From contig BORH01000013.1 of assembly GCA_018333075.1 (NCBI GenBank), forward strand, positions 1-64,000: 64,000 nt of DNA, given 5' to 3'. This DNA comes from Heyndrickxia sporothermodurans. Lineage in GTDB: Bacteria; Bacillota; Bacilli; Bacillales; Bacillaceae_C. Positions 45,781-55,550 of this stretch are shown in pieces. The translations under genes and the position numbers were made by a program. The notes under the pieces were generated by a model. It did not search any database. It was given only the letters and a program-made list of their open reading frames with translations, and was not told where the DNA came from. Numbering within the stretch: position 1 is the first letter of the stretch; every line of letters starts with the position of its first letter.

Positions 45781-46245
45781 TTAAGCATCTCCAAGTAAAT
45801 CAGCAAGTCCTTCTTCCGAAACTACTTTTATTCCATTCCTTTTAAGTAATGCGGTAGTTACTCCATCTCCAGATATGATTTTCCCTTGAAACTCTCCATC
45901 ATAAATGCTTGAACTTCCACAAGATGGACTAAATTCTTTTAAAACTACTGCTGTCGCTTGAACCTCTTGAGCCTTTTGAAGAGTAATGTAAGCACCCTTG
46001 ATATATTTCTCTGTTACATCTCTTCCTGATTTTTCAATTACTCTTGCATTTCCATCAAGTACATCATTTCCATCCCCGCCAATTATTTCAGCTGGCTCTC
46101 TCGGAATCGAAAAACCACCAAGCAATTCAGGGCATACTGTAATCGCTTTTTTTTCATTTATCATTTGTCTTATTTTGTTGTTTAAGCAATGGGTACCGTT
46201 ATACCTTACTTCTAACCCAGCAAGGCAAGAACTGACTAAAATCAT
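45781..46245 (-). CDS. DUF523 family protein (YbbK type)
   Basis: The 154-residue protein has all DUF523 landmarks: VSSCLAGLEVRYNGTHC at the start, CPELLGGFSIPREPAEI and KEFSPSCGSSSIYDG, with conserved cysteines that suggest a metal or Fe-S site. ATG 46245 is preferred, with AAGGTGAT just before it. Function unknown in the family at large. Single gene. Confidence 0.92.
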   Translation of the reverse strand: MILVSSCLAGLEVRYNGTHCLNNKIRQMINEKKAITVCPELLGGFSIPREPAEIIGGDGNDVLDGNARVIEKSGRDVTEKYIKGAYITLQKAQEVQATAVVLKEFSPSCGSSSIYDGEFQGKIISGDGVTTALLKRNGIKVVSEEGLADLLGDA

Positions 46246-46421
46246 TTTAATCACCTTAATCTTCTTGTTAATATTTTCTTTATCATTTATTTGATATTAT
46301 TATAATATTTCAAATAAAGCTATGCTTAAATTTAAATTACAATTCCTCGTCTAATAAAGTTTGTAGCTATTTTAAATCTAACTAATAAACTGTTTTAATT
46401 ACATTTATTTATACATAAAAA

Positions 46422-46442
46422 AAGCAGATCACTCTGCTTAGT
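46422..46442 (-). terminator. terminator of the spoVR operon
   Basis: AAGCAGA/TCTGCTT (46422-46428 with 46433-46439), read on the minus strand, is followed by seven T. It lies 68 bp beyond the last gene of the operon. Confidence 0.85.
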
Positions 46443-46506
46443 TCCACCACAATATTTGTACATCGTTTACTTTAACAACTTTTGCAAAGATTATATCATA
46501 CCCCGT

Positions 46507-47016
46507 TCATTTACTAGATAATGTTATCGAGTCTTTCATTTTCTCTTGTAAAGAATGAAATTGATCTCTTCCAAAAAAGGCATCCGCTTTATTTTTTATT
46601 TGTTTTAACATAGCATCATTTTCCCTTAATGTTTCTCTTATTTTTTGTTCAAGCTGTAATGCATCATGACCGGTAATTTGTTTAGCTACTCTTTCAAGTA
46701 AGACCTTCGTGTCAACAGAGAATTTTTCTGCAAAACTATGGCACATAATCATGTTCATTCGGAGTGAAACCTGATATTCATTTGAAAAAGCCCTCCTAAT
46801 GCACCCTCTTACCCCTGCATATCCGTAGGAAATTTCCGATGCTGCTCTGTAAAACAAAATCATTCCATCAGCATGACTAGACTCCGGGTGTACACGAAGT
46901 TCAGTGATTAATGACATTAATCTGCGTACCATTGGTTTTGCCGCTTCCATCGTAAACCACCATTCCATTAACCTTTGACGCTCATCATTATTCATTTCCA
47001 GTGATTTATTCGGCAT
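46507..47016 (-). CDS. unrecognised protein, spoVR operon gene 3
   Basis: The 169-residue helical soluble protein begins MPNKSLEMNNDERQRLMEWW. The segment EISYGYAGVRGCIRRA (about residues 61-76) corresponds to DIGYGFDAVQGTIYRI in the preceding gene, and both end with an A.x.FG motif near residue 150, so the two look like paralogues. GGAGGGG before ATG 47016 decides the start; an in-frame start at 47094 lies inside the neighbour. 13 bp after the previous gene. Function unknown. Confidence 0.75.
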   Translation of the reverse strand: MPNKSLEMNNDERQRLMEWWFTMEAAKPMVRRLMSLITELRVHPESSHADGMILFYRAASEISYGYAGVRGCIRRAFSNEYQVSLRMNMIMCHSFAEKFSVDTKVLLERVAKQITGHDALQLEQKIRETLRENDAMLKQIKNKADAFFGRDQFHSLQEKMKDSITLSSK

Positions 47017-47029
47017 GCTACCCCTCCAT

Positions 47030-47536
47030 TTAAAGACGTGGGATTGCTTGAATATTTTCAATTCTTGAAAGGATTTCATCCCATTCTTTACCAAATAACT
47101 CCTGACCTAACCTATTCGCCTCTTTTATGGTAAATTTTATTTGATTATTTAAATATCGACTTTGCTCAACCAAGTAATAAACTTCTGGTGCTGCCTCTTT
47201 GACAGCTAATTCAAAATTCGGGTTTAATTGTTGAGCACTAATTTGAAGCGTATCTAAGTCAAAAACGAGCATTTCCTTTGCAAGAGAAATAGTCTCTCCT
47301 CTTCTTATTCTATAAATCGTTCCTTGTACTGCGTCAAATCCATAACCAATATCCGCAACGGATGCATGATAAGGGTTCAGTCCAGGTTTTGTTCGCAAGG
47401 AGGGAATGGATCTAAACCCTGTAGTAATAGAACAAACAACTTCCTTCGCAGCCATCCCCCTCTCTATTACTGCATGAATAGCTGCAAGATAATCACCTCT
47501 TTGTGACCATTTAGGTTCTTTATAGATATCTACCAT
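47030..47536 (-). CDS. unrecognised protein, spoVR operon gene 2
   Basis: The 168-residue soluble, helix-rich protein carries DIGYGFDAVQGTIYRIRRGE at residues 62-81, shared in pattern with the next gene, and NRLGQELFGKEWDEI near the C-terminus. GGAG precedes the ATG. It lies about 110 bp after spoVR on the same strand and ahead of its probable paralogue, so a sporulation-linked job is inferred from context only. Confidence 0.75.
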   Translation of the reverse strand: MVDIYKEPKWSQRGDYLAAIHAVIERGMAAKEVVCSITTGFRSIPSLRTKPGLNPYHASVADIGYGFDAVQGTIYRIRRGETISLAKEMLVFDLDTLQISAQQLNPNFELAVKEAAPEVYYLVEQSRYLNNQIKFTIKEANRLGQELFGKEWDEILSRIENIQAIPRL

Positions 47537-47645
47537 TCAATGATTCTCCTAATAAATTTTTACTTATAGTATGAATGCCTATTAGAGTAAAAATTCCATT
47601 TTTCGAACGACGAAAAATCTCAATACTCGTTTTACAAATGAATCG

Positions 47646-49055
47646 TCATAAATATTTTCTTTGTACTGTCCGACCATCATAGCTGAATAGCATTTCTTTC
47701 CCTTCTACAATTGATTCTAAATGAACAGTTCTTCCCCAAATCTGATGTAGATATGGCAGCACTTTCTCCAAATATTTCAAATCTAACTCAATTCCTTCAT
47801 ACCAATGCTTTAAATATAATTCACCATTTTTCATGTAGTCTCCATCATTTACTGTAATATATGGAAACCCGCCATTAACTCGGCTGTTCACAAGCTGATC
47901 GCGTACTTTTTTCCAATCTTTATCAATAATTTTGTAGTCTCTTCCTTGTTTTTGAAACAAATACATATCTTCTCTTGTTACTAAATCCTTTGTTAAATAA
48001 TTTCTTAAAAAAGATATATCTCCTTCGATTTCTCTTACCTCAAAAATTTTCTCCCTGCCAGAACCAGGCTTATCACCACGTTTAATCATTTCATCTGTTG
48101 GATTATTCCATCTTTCCTCAATATCTTCAAAAATTTTGACACCTAAATAATACGGATTGATTCCTGTTCTTGATGGTTGAACAACCCCAGCATTAAGCTT
48201 TGCAAATTCAATTGCCTCATCACTTGTTAAGTCCATTTCACGAAGAATACGTTGGTGCCAAAACGAAGCCCAGCCTTCATTCATGATTTTCGTTTCTAAT
48301 TGCGGCCAGAAATAAAGCATTTCTTCACGAATCATTGTCATAATATCTCTTTGCCAGTCAGATAATTCGCGACTGTATTGTTCAATAAATAACATAATAT
48401 CCTTTTCAGGCTGTGGAGGAAATTTCTTGATTTTTTTCTTTATTTCGGGTTTTTTATTTTTTTTCTCATCTAATGACCATAAATCATCATAAGGAGAAGG
48501 ATTGTTTTTCTCTTCTTCCCATTCTTCTTCATCATCTATGGACCAATTTAGCTTTGGACGCATAAGTGAGGGATCTATATGCTCCTCAATGGCAAGAACT
48601 GCATCTATAAATGTTTCTACTTCCTTTTTTCCATATTTAATTTCATATGCTCTTATACGTTCGGCAGTTGCAGACATACTCTCAACCATATCTCGTTTCG
48701 TATTTTGAAAACGGACATTGTTTTTAAAGAAATCGCAATGGGCTAACACATGTGCAACAATTAATTTATTTTGAATCAATGAATTTGAATCAAGTAAAAA
48801 AGCATAACAAGGATTTGAATTGATTACTAATTCATAAATTTTACTTAATCCTAAATCATAGTGAAGCTTCATTTTATAAAATTGCTTTCCGAAGCTCCAA
48901 TGAGAAAATCGAGTGGGCATCCCATAGGCACCAAAAGTATAAATGATATCGGCTGGACATATTTCATAACGCATCGGATAAAAATCTAAACCAAATCCTG
49001 ACGCAATTTCAGTTATTTCAGAGATGGCATATTTTAATGCTTCCTCTTGATTCAT
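47646..49055 (-). CDS. spoVR: SpoVR family stage V sporulation protein R
   Basis: The 469-residue SpoVR protein is needed for proper spore cortex formation in B. subtilis. The sequence follows the family throughout: [53 protein letters not shown], the [14 protein letters not shown] region, and [12 protein letters not shown] and [20 protein letters not shown] later. An acidic/lysine-rich insert lies near residues 180-215. AGGAGGATTTTGG precedes the ATG. Heads an operon with two paralogous unknown genes. Confidence 0.95.
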   Translation of the reverse strand: MNQEEALKYAISEITEIASGFGLDFYPMRYEICPADIIYTFGAYGMPTRFSHWSFGKQFYKMKLHYDLGLSKIYELVINSNPCYAFLLDSNSLIQNKLIVAHVLAHCDFFKNNVRFQNTKRDMVESMSATAERIRAYEIKYGKKEVETFIDAVLAIEEHIDPSLMRPKLNWSIDDEEEWEEEKNNPSPYDDLWSLDEKKNKKPEIKKKIKKFPPQPEKDIMLFIEQYSRELSDWQRDIMTMIREEMLYFWPQLETKIMNEGWASFWHQRILREMDLTSDEAIEFAKLNAGVVQPSRTGINPYYLGVKIFEDIEERWNNPTDEMIKRGDKPGSGREKIFEVREIEGDISFLRNYLTKDLVTREDMYLFQKQGRDYKIIDKDWKKVRDQLVNSRVNGGFPYITVNDGDYMKNGELYLKHWYEGIELDLKYLEKVLPYLHQIWGRTVHLESIVEGKEMLFSYDGRTVQRKYL

Positions 49056-49129
49056 CCAAAATCCTCCTTTTACTAAAGATTAGCTATTCTTTCCATTTGA
49101 AAAGAAGAAGCTAATGACCCTATTAACAC

Positions 49130-49156
49130 AATGTATGAGGAAAATGGATAAATCAT
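49130..49156 (-). promoter_or_regulatory. sigma-E-like promoter of spoVR
   Basis: On the minus strand, CATACATT (49137-49130) matches the sigma-E -10 CATACAMT at 7 of 8. CATGATT (49156-49150), 12 bp upstream, is a weak match to the -35. The element lies about 75 bp before the spoVR start. B. subtilis spoVR is sigma-E dependent. Confidence 0.35.
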
Positions 49157-49180
49157 GTGGATGTAATTCTCTCATTTATT

Positions 49181-50414
49181 TTATTGATTGTAGATATCGA
49201 TAACTTCTCCCCAATTCCTTTTTTCATAATAATCGTCAACCGTATCAATTTTATCGATATAGGCCTTTGCCTGCTTTCCCTCTTTATTTGCCATCCACAA
49301 TTCTGTGGTTTCTCGATTTGAACGAAGCCACGTAATCCTCCCCGTTTTTGAAATATAGTTTGGATTGTAATCACCAAAACCTTTATTAGGTAAAGTAATC
49401 TTTTTCTGTACATTCGTTTTTGTGTTTACTTGATATAGCGTTGGCAATGGGCGTTTCTTCGGGTCATTTGACCATTTTTCCTCCTTAGCCCTTGAAACAG
49501 TAAGAAGGGTAGGATTTTGCCAAGTGAAATCCCAATCAACATATCCTTTTGGAGTATATGAATGTTTAGCTTTTAAAGTTGGAAGCACCTTAATATTTAA
49601 ATGCTTATTTTCTACCGCCATTCTACCTTCGCCGCCAATATAGCCTAATAAGCTTTTTGCCTGTGCCCATTTGAACCAATCATCATTTAAAATCATATGA
49701 TCAAGAGCAGCAAAGTTAGTCCCATCCTTCCGAATAATACATAGGGTGTTACTATCCATTGACCAAGACGCTGTTGGGATTGCTAAAAAAGCGATCCACA
49801 TGCCATTAGATGACCATTTGAATTGGCTTGTTTGTACTGCAAAAAAATCAGATGATTGCTTTGGTAACGTATAAAAGTGCTTAATTTTATTCGGGTACTT
49901 GTCTGCATCAATAGGAATATTATATAGTTCAACACTTGTCCAGCCTGTTGGCAATAAATTTGCAATGGACGAAGCAAGAAACTCTTTACCATCGGGTGCC
50001 CATGAATAATTACCAACTCCTTGAGCTACATGATTGAAATGCTTATCCTTTGTCATGACATTGATTACATTGATATCTTGAAAAATTTGAAAGGCTAGCT
50101 TATTTTCAGTTGGGGACCACTGATAATTACTAGCCTCCCCTTGATATAAACGAAAATGCTTTATTAGAGGTAAGATGGTATGCCCAGAGATCCTTCCCTT
50201 TTCTATAAGCTAGCCATTTCCCGTCATTTGACCACTTGGGGCCACTAATATTCCCACCAAAGGTAAGCTGTCTTTCCTTGTTTCCTACTTTTACCCATAG
50301 GTTTGTTTGACGTATAAATGCAACTTGAAGCGACTCTGCATCTGCATAGATTTTACCAGCATTAAATAGAAGAACAAAAATCATCATACAGGTTATACAA
50401 AATTTATGTTTCAA
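49181..50414 (-). pseudogene. TolB-like beta-propeller secreted protein, frameshifted
   Basis: There are two adjoining frames. The first (50414 to 50130) has a TTG start with AAAGGGCG, a signal peptide (KFCITCMMIFVLLFNAGKIY followed by ADA) and PD40 repeats such as GPKWSNDGKWLAY, then stops at RGG. The second continues the same propeller in another frame (NYQWSPTENKLAF, NYSWAPDGKEFLAS, SWSMDSNTLCIIRKDG). Removing one base from the A4/T4 run at 50153-50156 joins them as NKAFRLYQGEASNYQWSP. It is either a genuine pseudogene or a sequencing error. An intact copy would be about 410 residues, exported. Confidence 0.85.
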
Positions 50415-50511
50415 ACTTTCACGCCCTTTACAATTTGGATCATCTTACTAGAAAAAAATATTAGTTATTTTCAATGCTATGTTACAATTACAACGATTGG
50501 AGGACTAAGAT

Positions 50512-50802
50512 ATGGTTTTGATGATTAGTGTATTTGTTTTATTAATTGTTTGTACCTTTGTTGGAGTTTATTATTCGAGAAGATTATGTAAAGCAAAGCA
50601 CCCACTAAAAAATCTCCCTTTCACAATATTTTTTAGTGTCGCCTTAATATCTGGAATTATTTATGTTTTTGGAGCTAAAAAAATCAAACCTGATATTGAT
50701 GTTACTTTAAGCTGGATGATATTTACTATGGGTGGCTTCTTCGCTGCAGGAATGGTATTTTTTAGTGCCTTTTTTATGAAAAAAGAAGAAAATGAAAACT
50801 AG
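50512..50802 (+). CDS. small three-helix membrane protein, 96 aa
   Basis: Three hydrophobic segments (residues ~2-20, 36-53 and 66-88), a basic first loop (YYSRRLCKAKHPLKN) and a Lys/Glu tail. TTGGAGGAC precedes the ATG. No family recognised. Single gene closed by a terminator that overlaps its stop codon. Confidence 0.7.
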   Translation: MVLMISVFVLLIVCTFVGVYYSRRLCKAKHPLKNLPFTIFFSVALISGIIYVFGAKKIKPDIDVTLSWMIFTMGGFFAAGMVFFSAFFMKKEENEN

Positions 50803-50832
50803 CTGTGTGATTTTATACAGCTAGTTTTTTTG
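50799..50832. terminator. bidirectional terminator between a membrane gene and an MFS gene
   Basis: CTAGCTGT/ACAGCTAG (50799-50806 with 50817-50824) is followed by eight T. The stop codons of the converging genes lie in its two arms. Confidence 0.85.
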
Positions 50833-51969
50833 GAACAGATATAGAGGAATAAGACTAAAGGAAAGCATGCTAAAAATGAAATAGATCCATTGAATACTGA
50901 TCGTTTCTGCGACAATACCTACCACGAAAATACTAAATACCAATATTAAAGTAAAAATTGCTCCAAAATGCTGTAAAAAATTGATTACATCTGATTTCCT
51001 ATTTCGTAATAAATTGGAGTACAGCAAACTTTCTTTTATTTGATGACAAAATCCTAACAATAAAAAGAGGATACAGGCAAAATAAATGCTTTTATTTAAG
51101 GCCATAAATAAAAGTAAACACCCTATAAGCACTGACAATATTAGGATCATTTTTTGCTGAAGTGTTTTAAAAAAAGAATGATATTTCATTAAAATATAGT
51201 AAGCAAGAACTATTCCTGCAAAGAAAAATGCGTTTAATATTCCCCACCAATAGATCCCTTTATTAAACTCATTCATAATAAAAATCAATAAAACAGACGA
51301 CATCCAGACAACTTTACCTATTATTTCAATAAAAAGGATGAAATGAAGTCCATTTAATTGAAAGCCTCTAATCATTTGCTTCCAATTTAATAAATAGATG
51401 GGATTTTTCAAAACAATAACTTCTTTATTTGAAGGAATACTATAAAAAATAAACAAGCTTAGAAAAGAAAGAATTGCCGATAAAGCTAAAACAGCTTCTG
51501 AGCTTTCGCTTACCAATAAATAGACTCCGATTATCCATCCCCCTATCGGGATTAATGCATCAATGTATGACATAAAACCATTCGATACCAGCATCTCTTC
51601 TCTATTTGAAAGTAATGAATGTGGCCGATGTAATTGAGGTAAAAATAGTCCATCAAAAAAAGCTATGAATAAAGTTATTAAGTAAAGCAGAAACAATGTA
51701 AGGGTGTGATTCATATCAAAAATTAGTAAAAAACATAATAAGATGATTTTAACTGTTTGAAAAATGGCTACATACTGATTTTCAATTATGAGTGCTATGC
51801 TATTACCAAGATATTTTCCGATAATAATGAAACAAGAAATCAACATGACATATAAGGGAAAATGACTTAATTGAAATGCAATTGTAAAGATGGATATAAG
51901 GTAAAAGATCTCAGCAAATCTCGTTAATATTTTCGCTAACCATAATAATCGATACATTCTCGTTCGCAT
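50821..51969 (-). CDS. MFS-type membrane transporter
   Basis: The 382-residue, very hydrophobic protein has ten to twelve predicted segments and no soluble domain. Loop features are weak (LHRPHSLLSNREEMLVSNGF resembles the MFS_3 central region). GGGGGAAAA precedes the ATG. Substrate unknown; an exporter is the more likely guess given the similarity in layout to the gene at 5279. Confidence 0.7.
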   Translation of the reverse strand: MRTRMYRLLWLAKILTRFAEIFYLISIFTIAFQLSHFPLYVMLISCFIIIGKYLGNSIALIIENQYVAIFQTVKIILLCFLLIFDMNHTLTLFLLYLITLFIAFFDGLFLPQLHRPHSLLSNREEMLVSNGFMSYIDALIPIGGWIIGVYLLVSESSEAVLALSAILSFLSLFIFYSIPSNKEVIVLKNPIYLLNWKQMIRGFQLNGLHFILFIEIIGKVVWMSSVLLIFIMNEFNKGIYWWGILNAFFFAGIVLAYYILMKYHSFFKTLQQKMILILSVLIGCLLLFMALNKSIYFACILFLLLGFCHQIKESLLYSNLLRNRKSDVINFLQHFGAIFTLILVFSIFVVGIVAETISIQWIYFIFSMLSFSLIPLYLFQKN

Positions 51970-52175
51970 GATTTTCCCCCATACTGCATTGCTAATCTTA
52001 TTTTAACGAATTCTTCGCTCTATTCCTACTTTTTAAATATCAGGTAAAAAGAAATTTATATCAATATCATCATTAGCATCACCAAGATTTTCTGCGACAT
52101 ATAATATAGGAACTGCATATACTACAAATAACTCCTTAAATCATGTTTTATGAAGCTAAAAAGGAGGGGTTCGCA

Positions 52176-52436
52176 TTGAATAATGTTGACTATGATCGCG
52201 CCCTTTATTACACCCATCGATCACAATGGGATAATTTATTGATTTTGATGGTTCGAACAAAAGATGATCTGCTTTCTAAACGAATAGAACATCTTCTCCA
52301 TGCCTATCATTTTTCACATGATTATACAGTAATAGAGCGCAACCTTTATTCTTTGCTTCGATACATTGACCATGCACATGAAATGTATGGAACAAATGAA
52401 GAAACAAGTACTGAGTTAAATTATTCCCAGATATAA
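52176..52436 (+). CDS. yhdB: YhdB-like small protein
   Basis: The 86-residue soluble protein begins NNVDYDRALYYTHRSQWDNL, the YhdB pattern, and contains a Tyr/His-rich helical middle (LLHAYHFSHDYTVIERNLYS). TTG 52176 follows AAGGAGGGG; the in-frame ATG at 52143 has no site. Function unknown; in B. subtilis the gene lies near spoVR, as it does here. Confidence 0.78.
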   Translation: MNNVDYDRALYYTHRSQWDNLLILMVRTKDDLLSKRIEHLLHAYHFSHDYTVIERNLYSLLRYIDHAHEMYGTNEETSTELNYSQI

Positions 52437-52458
52437 CATAGGGTTATGTATTGATCTT

Positions 52459-52504
52459 AACTTGTCGAGAAAATATAAATTTTTTCTCGACAAGTTTTTT
52501 TAGC
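52459..52504 (+). terminator. yhdB terminator
   Basis: A perfect 15-bp stem AACTTGTCGAGAAAA with its complement (52459-52473 with 52482-52496) is followed by seven T. Confidence 0.9.
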
Positions 52505-52544
52505 TCTTTGTGAATTTTATTTAAAAAGATACCAAAATCAAAAA

Positions 52545-52573
52545 AAGCCGTTCAATAAAACCTGAACAGCCTT
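52545..52573 (-). terminator. pgcA terminator
   Basis: A ten-pair stem with one wobble (about 52545-52554 with 52563-52573), read on the minus strand, is followed by a T-rich run, 20 bp past the pgcA stop. Confidence 0.8.
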
Positions 52574-52593
52574 AGGATGAATTTTCTTATTTA

Positions 52594-54327
52594 TTAGCCC
52601 CTTACATTTACCATCTCATATATATTTTCCATAAACTTACTCTTTAGGTGTTTTAGTCTTTGTTCACTTTCTTCTTTGCTATTTCCGATTACACTGAAAT
52701 AAAACTTTATCTTCGGCTCTGTACCTGACGGCCGTAAGCATACCCATGATCCATCTGCGAAATAATATTTAAGAACATTGGATTTTGGAAGCAGAAGATC
52801 AATGGAATCCCCAGTAGATGTTTCCGTTCTAATTTGATGATAATAGTCCTCCATGGCAACTACCTTGACGCCATTTATTTCTGACAAAGGACGGTTTCTA
52901 AATGTATGAAGAATAGATTGTATATGCTCAGAGCCTTCTTTTCCTTTTAAAGTAAGTGATTCCAGGCCCTCTTTATAAAATCCATATTGCTGATAAATTT
53001 CAAGCAAAACATCATACAAGGTTTTCCCTGCTTGCTTATAATATGCACACGCTTCACAGGCTAAAATAGCCGCTTGTACAGCATCTTTATCTCTGGCAAA
53101 GTCACCAATTAAATAGCCGTAAGATTCCTCATAACCAAATAAAAAGGAAAATTGATTATTTTTTTCATATTGAGCGATTTTTTCACCAATGAATTTAAAT
53201 CCTGTTAATACATCTTCTGTTGGAATGCGATAATTTTCCGCAATCTTTCGACCAATTTCAGACGTAACAATTGTTTTAAAAACAATTCCATTATCCGGTA
53301 ATGTTCCTTTAGATTGTTTTTGAGACAAAATATAATGTAAAAGGATTGCACCTGTCTCATTTCCAGATAGTAAAACATATTCATTATCATGATTTTTCAC
53401 AGCAATTCCCAGTCTATCCGCATCTGGATCTGTTGCAATCAGTATATCTGCATTTTCTCTTTCACCATATTCAATCGCCAATGTAAATGCTGCCTTTTCT
53501 TCTGGATTAGGTGAGGCTACTGTAGAAAACTCAGGATCTGGATTTTCTTGTTCTTTCACAACTAAAACATTTTTATAGCCTAATGCCGCTAAACCCTCTT
53601 TTACAGGTTTATGTCCTGTACCATGCAAAGGAGAAAAAACAATTCGTATATCATGATCTACCTGTTCATTTTCACTTATTGTTTTTAAATTATCCAAATA
53701 TACTTTATCGATATTTTTGCCAATCATTGTGATTAAACCAGCTGCTTTTAATTCTTTTTCTAATGTAACCTTAATTTGAAGCTCGTTCTCCACTGCATTT
53801 ACTTTTTCAATGATTTTGTCTGCTTTTTTTGGGGCTAGTTGCGCACCATCTTCCCCATATACTTTATAGCCATTATATTCGGGAGGATTATGACTAGCAG
53901 TAATTACAATTCCTGAAAATGCATGTAAATACCTTACAGCAAATGATAGCATTGGTGTCGGGCGAAGCTCATCAAAAACATAGGTTTGTATTCCATGAGT
54001 CGCTAAAGTTTTTGCCGCTTCCATCGCAAACTCCGGTGATTTATGTCTTGAATCATAGGCAATGACAACCCCACGATTCATTGCTACTTTTCCTTGTTCA
54101 ATTATGTATTCTGCAAGACCCTTTGATGCCTTTCTAACAGTATAAACATTCATTCGATTTGTACCAGGTCCAATTTCTCCACGCATTCCACCTGTTCCAA
54201 ATTCTAGATTCTTATAAAATGCTTCCTCTAAAAGCTTTTCATCATTCATCATCTCATTTATTTGACTCTTCAACTCTTTATCTAAATCGTCAAATTGTTG
54301 CCAACGCTCATACTCATTTTTCCACAT
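52594..54327 (-). CDS. pgcA: alpha-phosphoglucomutase/phosphomannomutase
   Basis: The 577-residue alpha-D-phosphohexomutase interconverts glucose 6-phosphate and glucose 1-phosphate for cell-wall teichoic acid and lipid glycosylation. Landmarks: [18 protein letters not shown], active-site Ser in [18 protein letters not shown], metal loop [10 protein letters not shown], sugar-binding GYEESYGYL and the phosphate-binding [13 protein letters not shown] near the end. The neighbourhood (yhcT/yhcU nearby) resembles B. subtilis. Confidence 0.95.
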   Translation of the reverse strand: MWKNEYERWQQFDDLDKELKSQINEMMNDEKLLEEAFYKNLEFGTGGMRGEIGPGTNRMNVYTVRKASKGLAEYIIEQGKVAMNRGVVIAYDSRHKSPEFAMEAAKTLATHGIQTYVFDELRPTPMLSFAVRYLHAFSGIVITASHNPPEYNGYKVYGEDGAQLAPKKADKIIEKVNAVENELQIKVTLEKELKAAGLITMIGKNIDKVYLDNLKTISENEQVDHDIRIVFSPLHGTGHKPVKEGLAALGYKNVLVVKEQENPDPEFSTVASPNPEEKAAFTLAIEYGERENADILIATDPDADRLGIAVKNHDNEYVLLSGNETGAILLHYILSQKQSKGTLPDNGIVFKTIVTSEIGRKIAENYRIPTEDVLTGFKFIGEKIAQYEKNNQFSFLFGYEESYGYLIGDFARDKDAVQAAILACEACAYYKQAGKTLYDVLLEIYQQYGFYKEGLESLTLKGKEGSEHIQSILHTFRNRPLSEINGVKVVAMEDYYHQIRTETSTGDSIDLLLPKSNVLKYYFADGSWVCLRPSGTEPKIKFYFSVIGNSKEESEQRLKHLKSKFMENIYEMVNVRG

Positions 54328-54519
54328 TCAAAGTTCCCCTTCCACGCCATAGTTCTAAATTTTTATCAAAAAGTGAATCTTTCCTTCTTTTAGATAATCT
54401 TAATTTACTTTTCTCTTATAACCATACTATAATTTAATTGATACTGTTATTTTAACGAAAAAATACTTATACGTGTAGTTAATTTAATGAGAACAGTTTT
54501 AATTTAAAGGAGTAATGAT

Positions 54520-54951
54520 ATGCAGAATAAGAATTATATTCGTGATAATCTATGGAATTTCGCTTGGACCGTTTCAATTTTCGCGATGTTAGGTAGTCTA
54601 TACTTTTCTGAAATTCGTCATTTTGTTCCATGTGAACTATGTTGGTTTCAACGTATTCTAATGTACCCGTTAACCATATTGATTGGAATTTCCGTATTTA
54701 GGAAAGAATATCAACTTTCTATTTATACTGCTGTATTATCTGGTATTGGACTGCTTACTTCACTATATCATTATTCCATTCAAAAGATTCCATTTTTAAA
54801 TACCCATGCACCTTCTTGTGGACCAGTTTCATGTACTGGAGAATACATTAATTGGCTAGGTTTTATTACGATTCCATTTCTAGCACTTATTGCATTTATC
54901 TTAATTTTTATATCAAGTATTATCGTTTATCGTTATTCAAAAAAGAACTAA
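54520..54951 (+). CDS. bdbC: DsbB-type thiol:disulfide oxidoreductase BdbC
   Basis: The 143-residue membrane protein has four segments. The quinone-linked pair is CELCWFQRI, and the second pair is SCGPVSCTGEY in the second external loop. It reoxidises a BdbD/DsbA-like thioredoxin-fold partner, which is not encoded next to it. AAGGAG precedes the ATG. Single gene. Confidence 0.93.
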   Translation: MQNKNYIRDNLWNFAWTVSIFAMLGSLYFSEIRHFVPCELCWFQRILMYPLTILIGISVFRKEYQLSIYTAVLSGIGLLTSLYHYSIQKIPFLNTHAPSCGPVSCTGEYINWLGFITIPFLALIAFILIFISSIIVYRYSKKN

Positions 54952-54964
54952 TTACTATTGCTTC

Positions 54965-54996
54965 AAACCTACCACTTACCTGGTAGGTTTTTTTGT
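54965..54996 (+). terminator. bdbC terminator
   Basis: AAACCTACCA/TGGTAGGTTT (54965-54974 with 54981-54990) is followed by further T. Confidence 0.85.
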
Positions 54997-54997
54997 A

Positions 54998-55023
54998 TAA
55001 AAAAATAATCCCGTATTGGGATT
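54998..55023 (-). terminator. yhcU terminator
   Basis: AATCCC/GGGATT (55007-55012 with 55018-55023), read on the minus strand, ends in ATTTTTTTAT, right after the yhcU stop at 55029. Confidence 0.75.
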
Positions 55024-55028
55024 ACATT

Positions 55029-55436
55029 TTATACAAGGATTTCATTATCCGCTTTTTTATAGATACTAAAGGAGCTGTGTGGCTGCTTATTTAAACGATC
55101 AAATTGTGAATAGTTAAAAGGAAAACAAAGATTGAATTTATCTAAAATTTTTACATTTTGATTAAAAATGATATCGTAATATCCACTTATCGGCTTTCGA
55201 ATTCTTTGTTCCAGTATAGCAATAATTGTTTGTAAGCTAGCAATCACTTGATAGGCTTCTTTTAAAGTACTGAATTTCTCGAAATGTCGCTTCTTTATAT
55301 TCAATATGCCTATTGCTTTAAATTCAGATATTTCTTCATCCTCATAGTAAAAAGGAAATATTTCTGAATATAAATAATTAACTAGTTCTACAATTATCTC
55401 TTCCTGGTCTTTTGTAGCTGCAAACATTACCTTCAC
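55029..55436 (-). CDS. yhcU: YhcU-like protein (DUF5365)
   Basis: The 135-residue soluble protein begins KVMFAATKDQEEIIVELV and continues YSEIFPFYYEDEEI and ASLQTIIAILE, then ILDKFNLCFPF, following B. subtilis YhcU. GTG 55436 is chosen because AAAGGGTGGG stands before it. Divergent from the pseudouridine synthase gene, the same pairing as yhcU-yhcT. Function unknown. Confidence 0.8.
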   Translation of the reverse strand: MKVMFAATKDQEEIIVELVNYLYSEIFPFYYEDEEISEFKAIGILNIKKRHFEKFSTLKEAYQVIASLQTIIAILEQRIRKPISGYYDIIFNQNVKILDKFNLCFPFNYSQFDRLNKQPHSSFSIYKKADNEILV

Positions 55437-55550
55437 AAATACCCACCCTTTTCTTGTCATCCTTATAATCCCATTGTTATATTAGTTAAAGAATAACACA
55501 ATAAAACTGTAAATTATTTGGTAATTATGACCATGTGAAAGGACTTTCGT

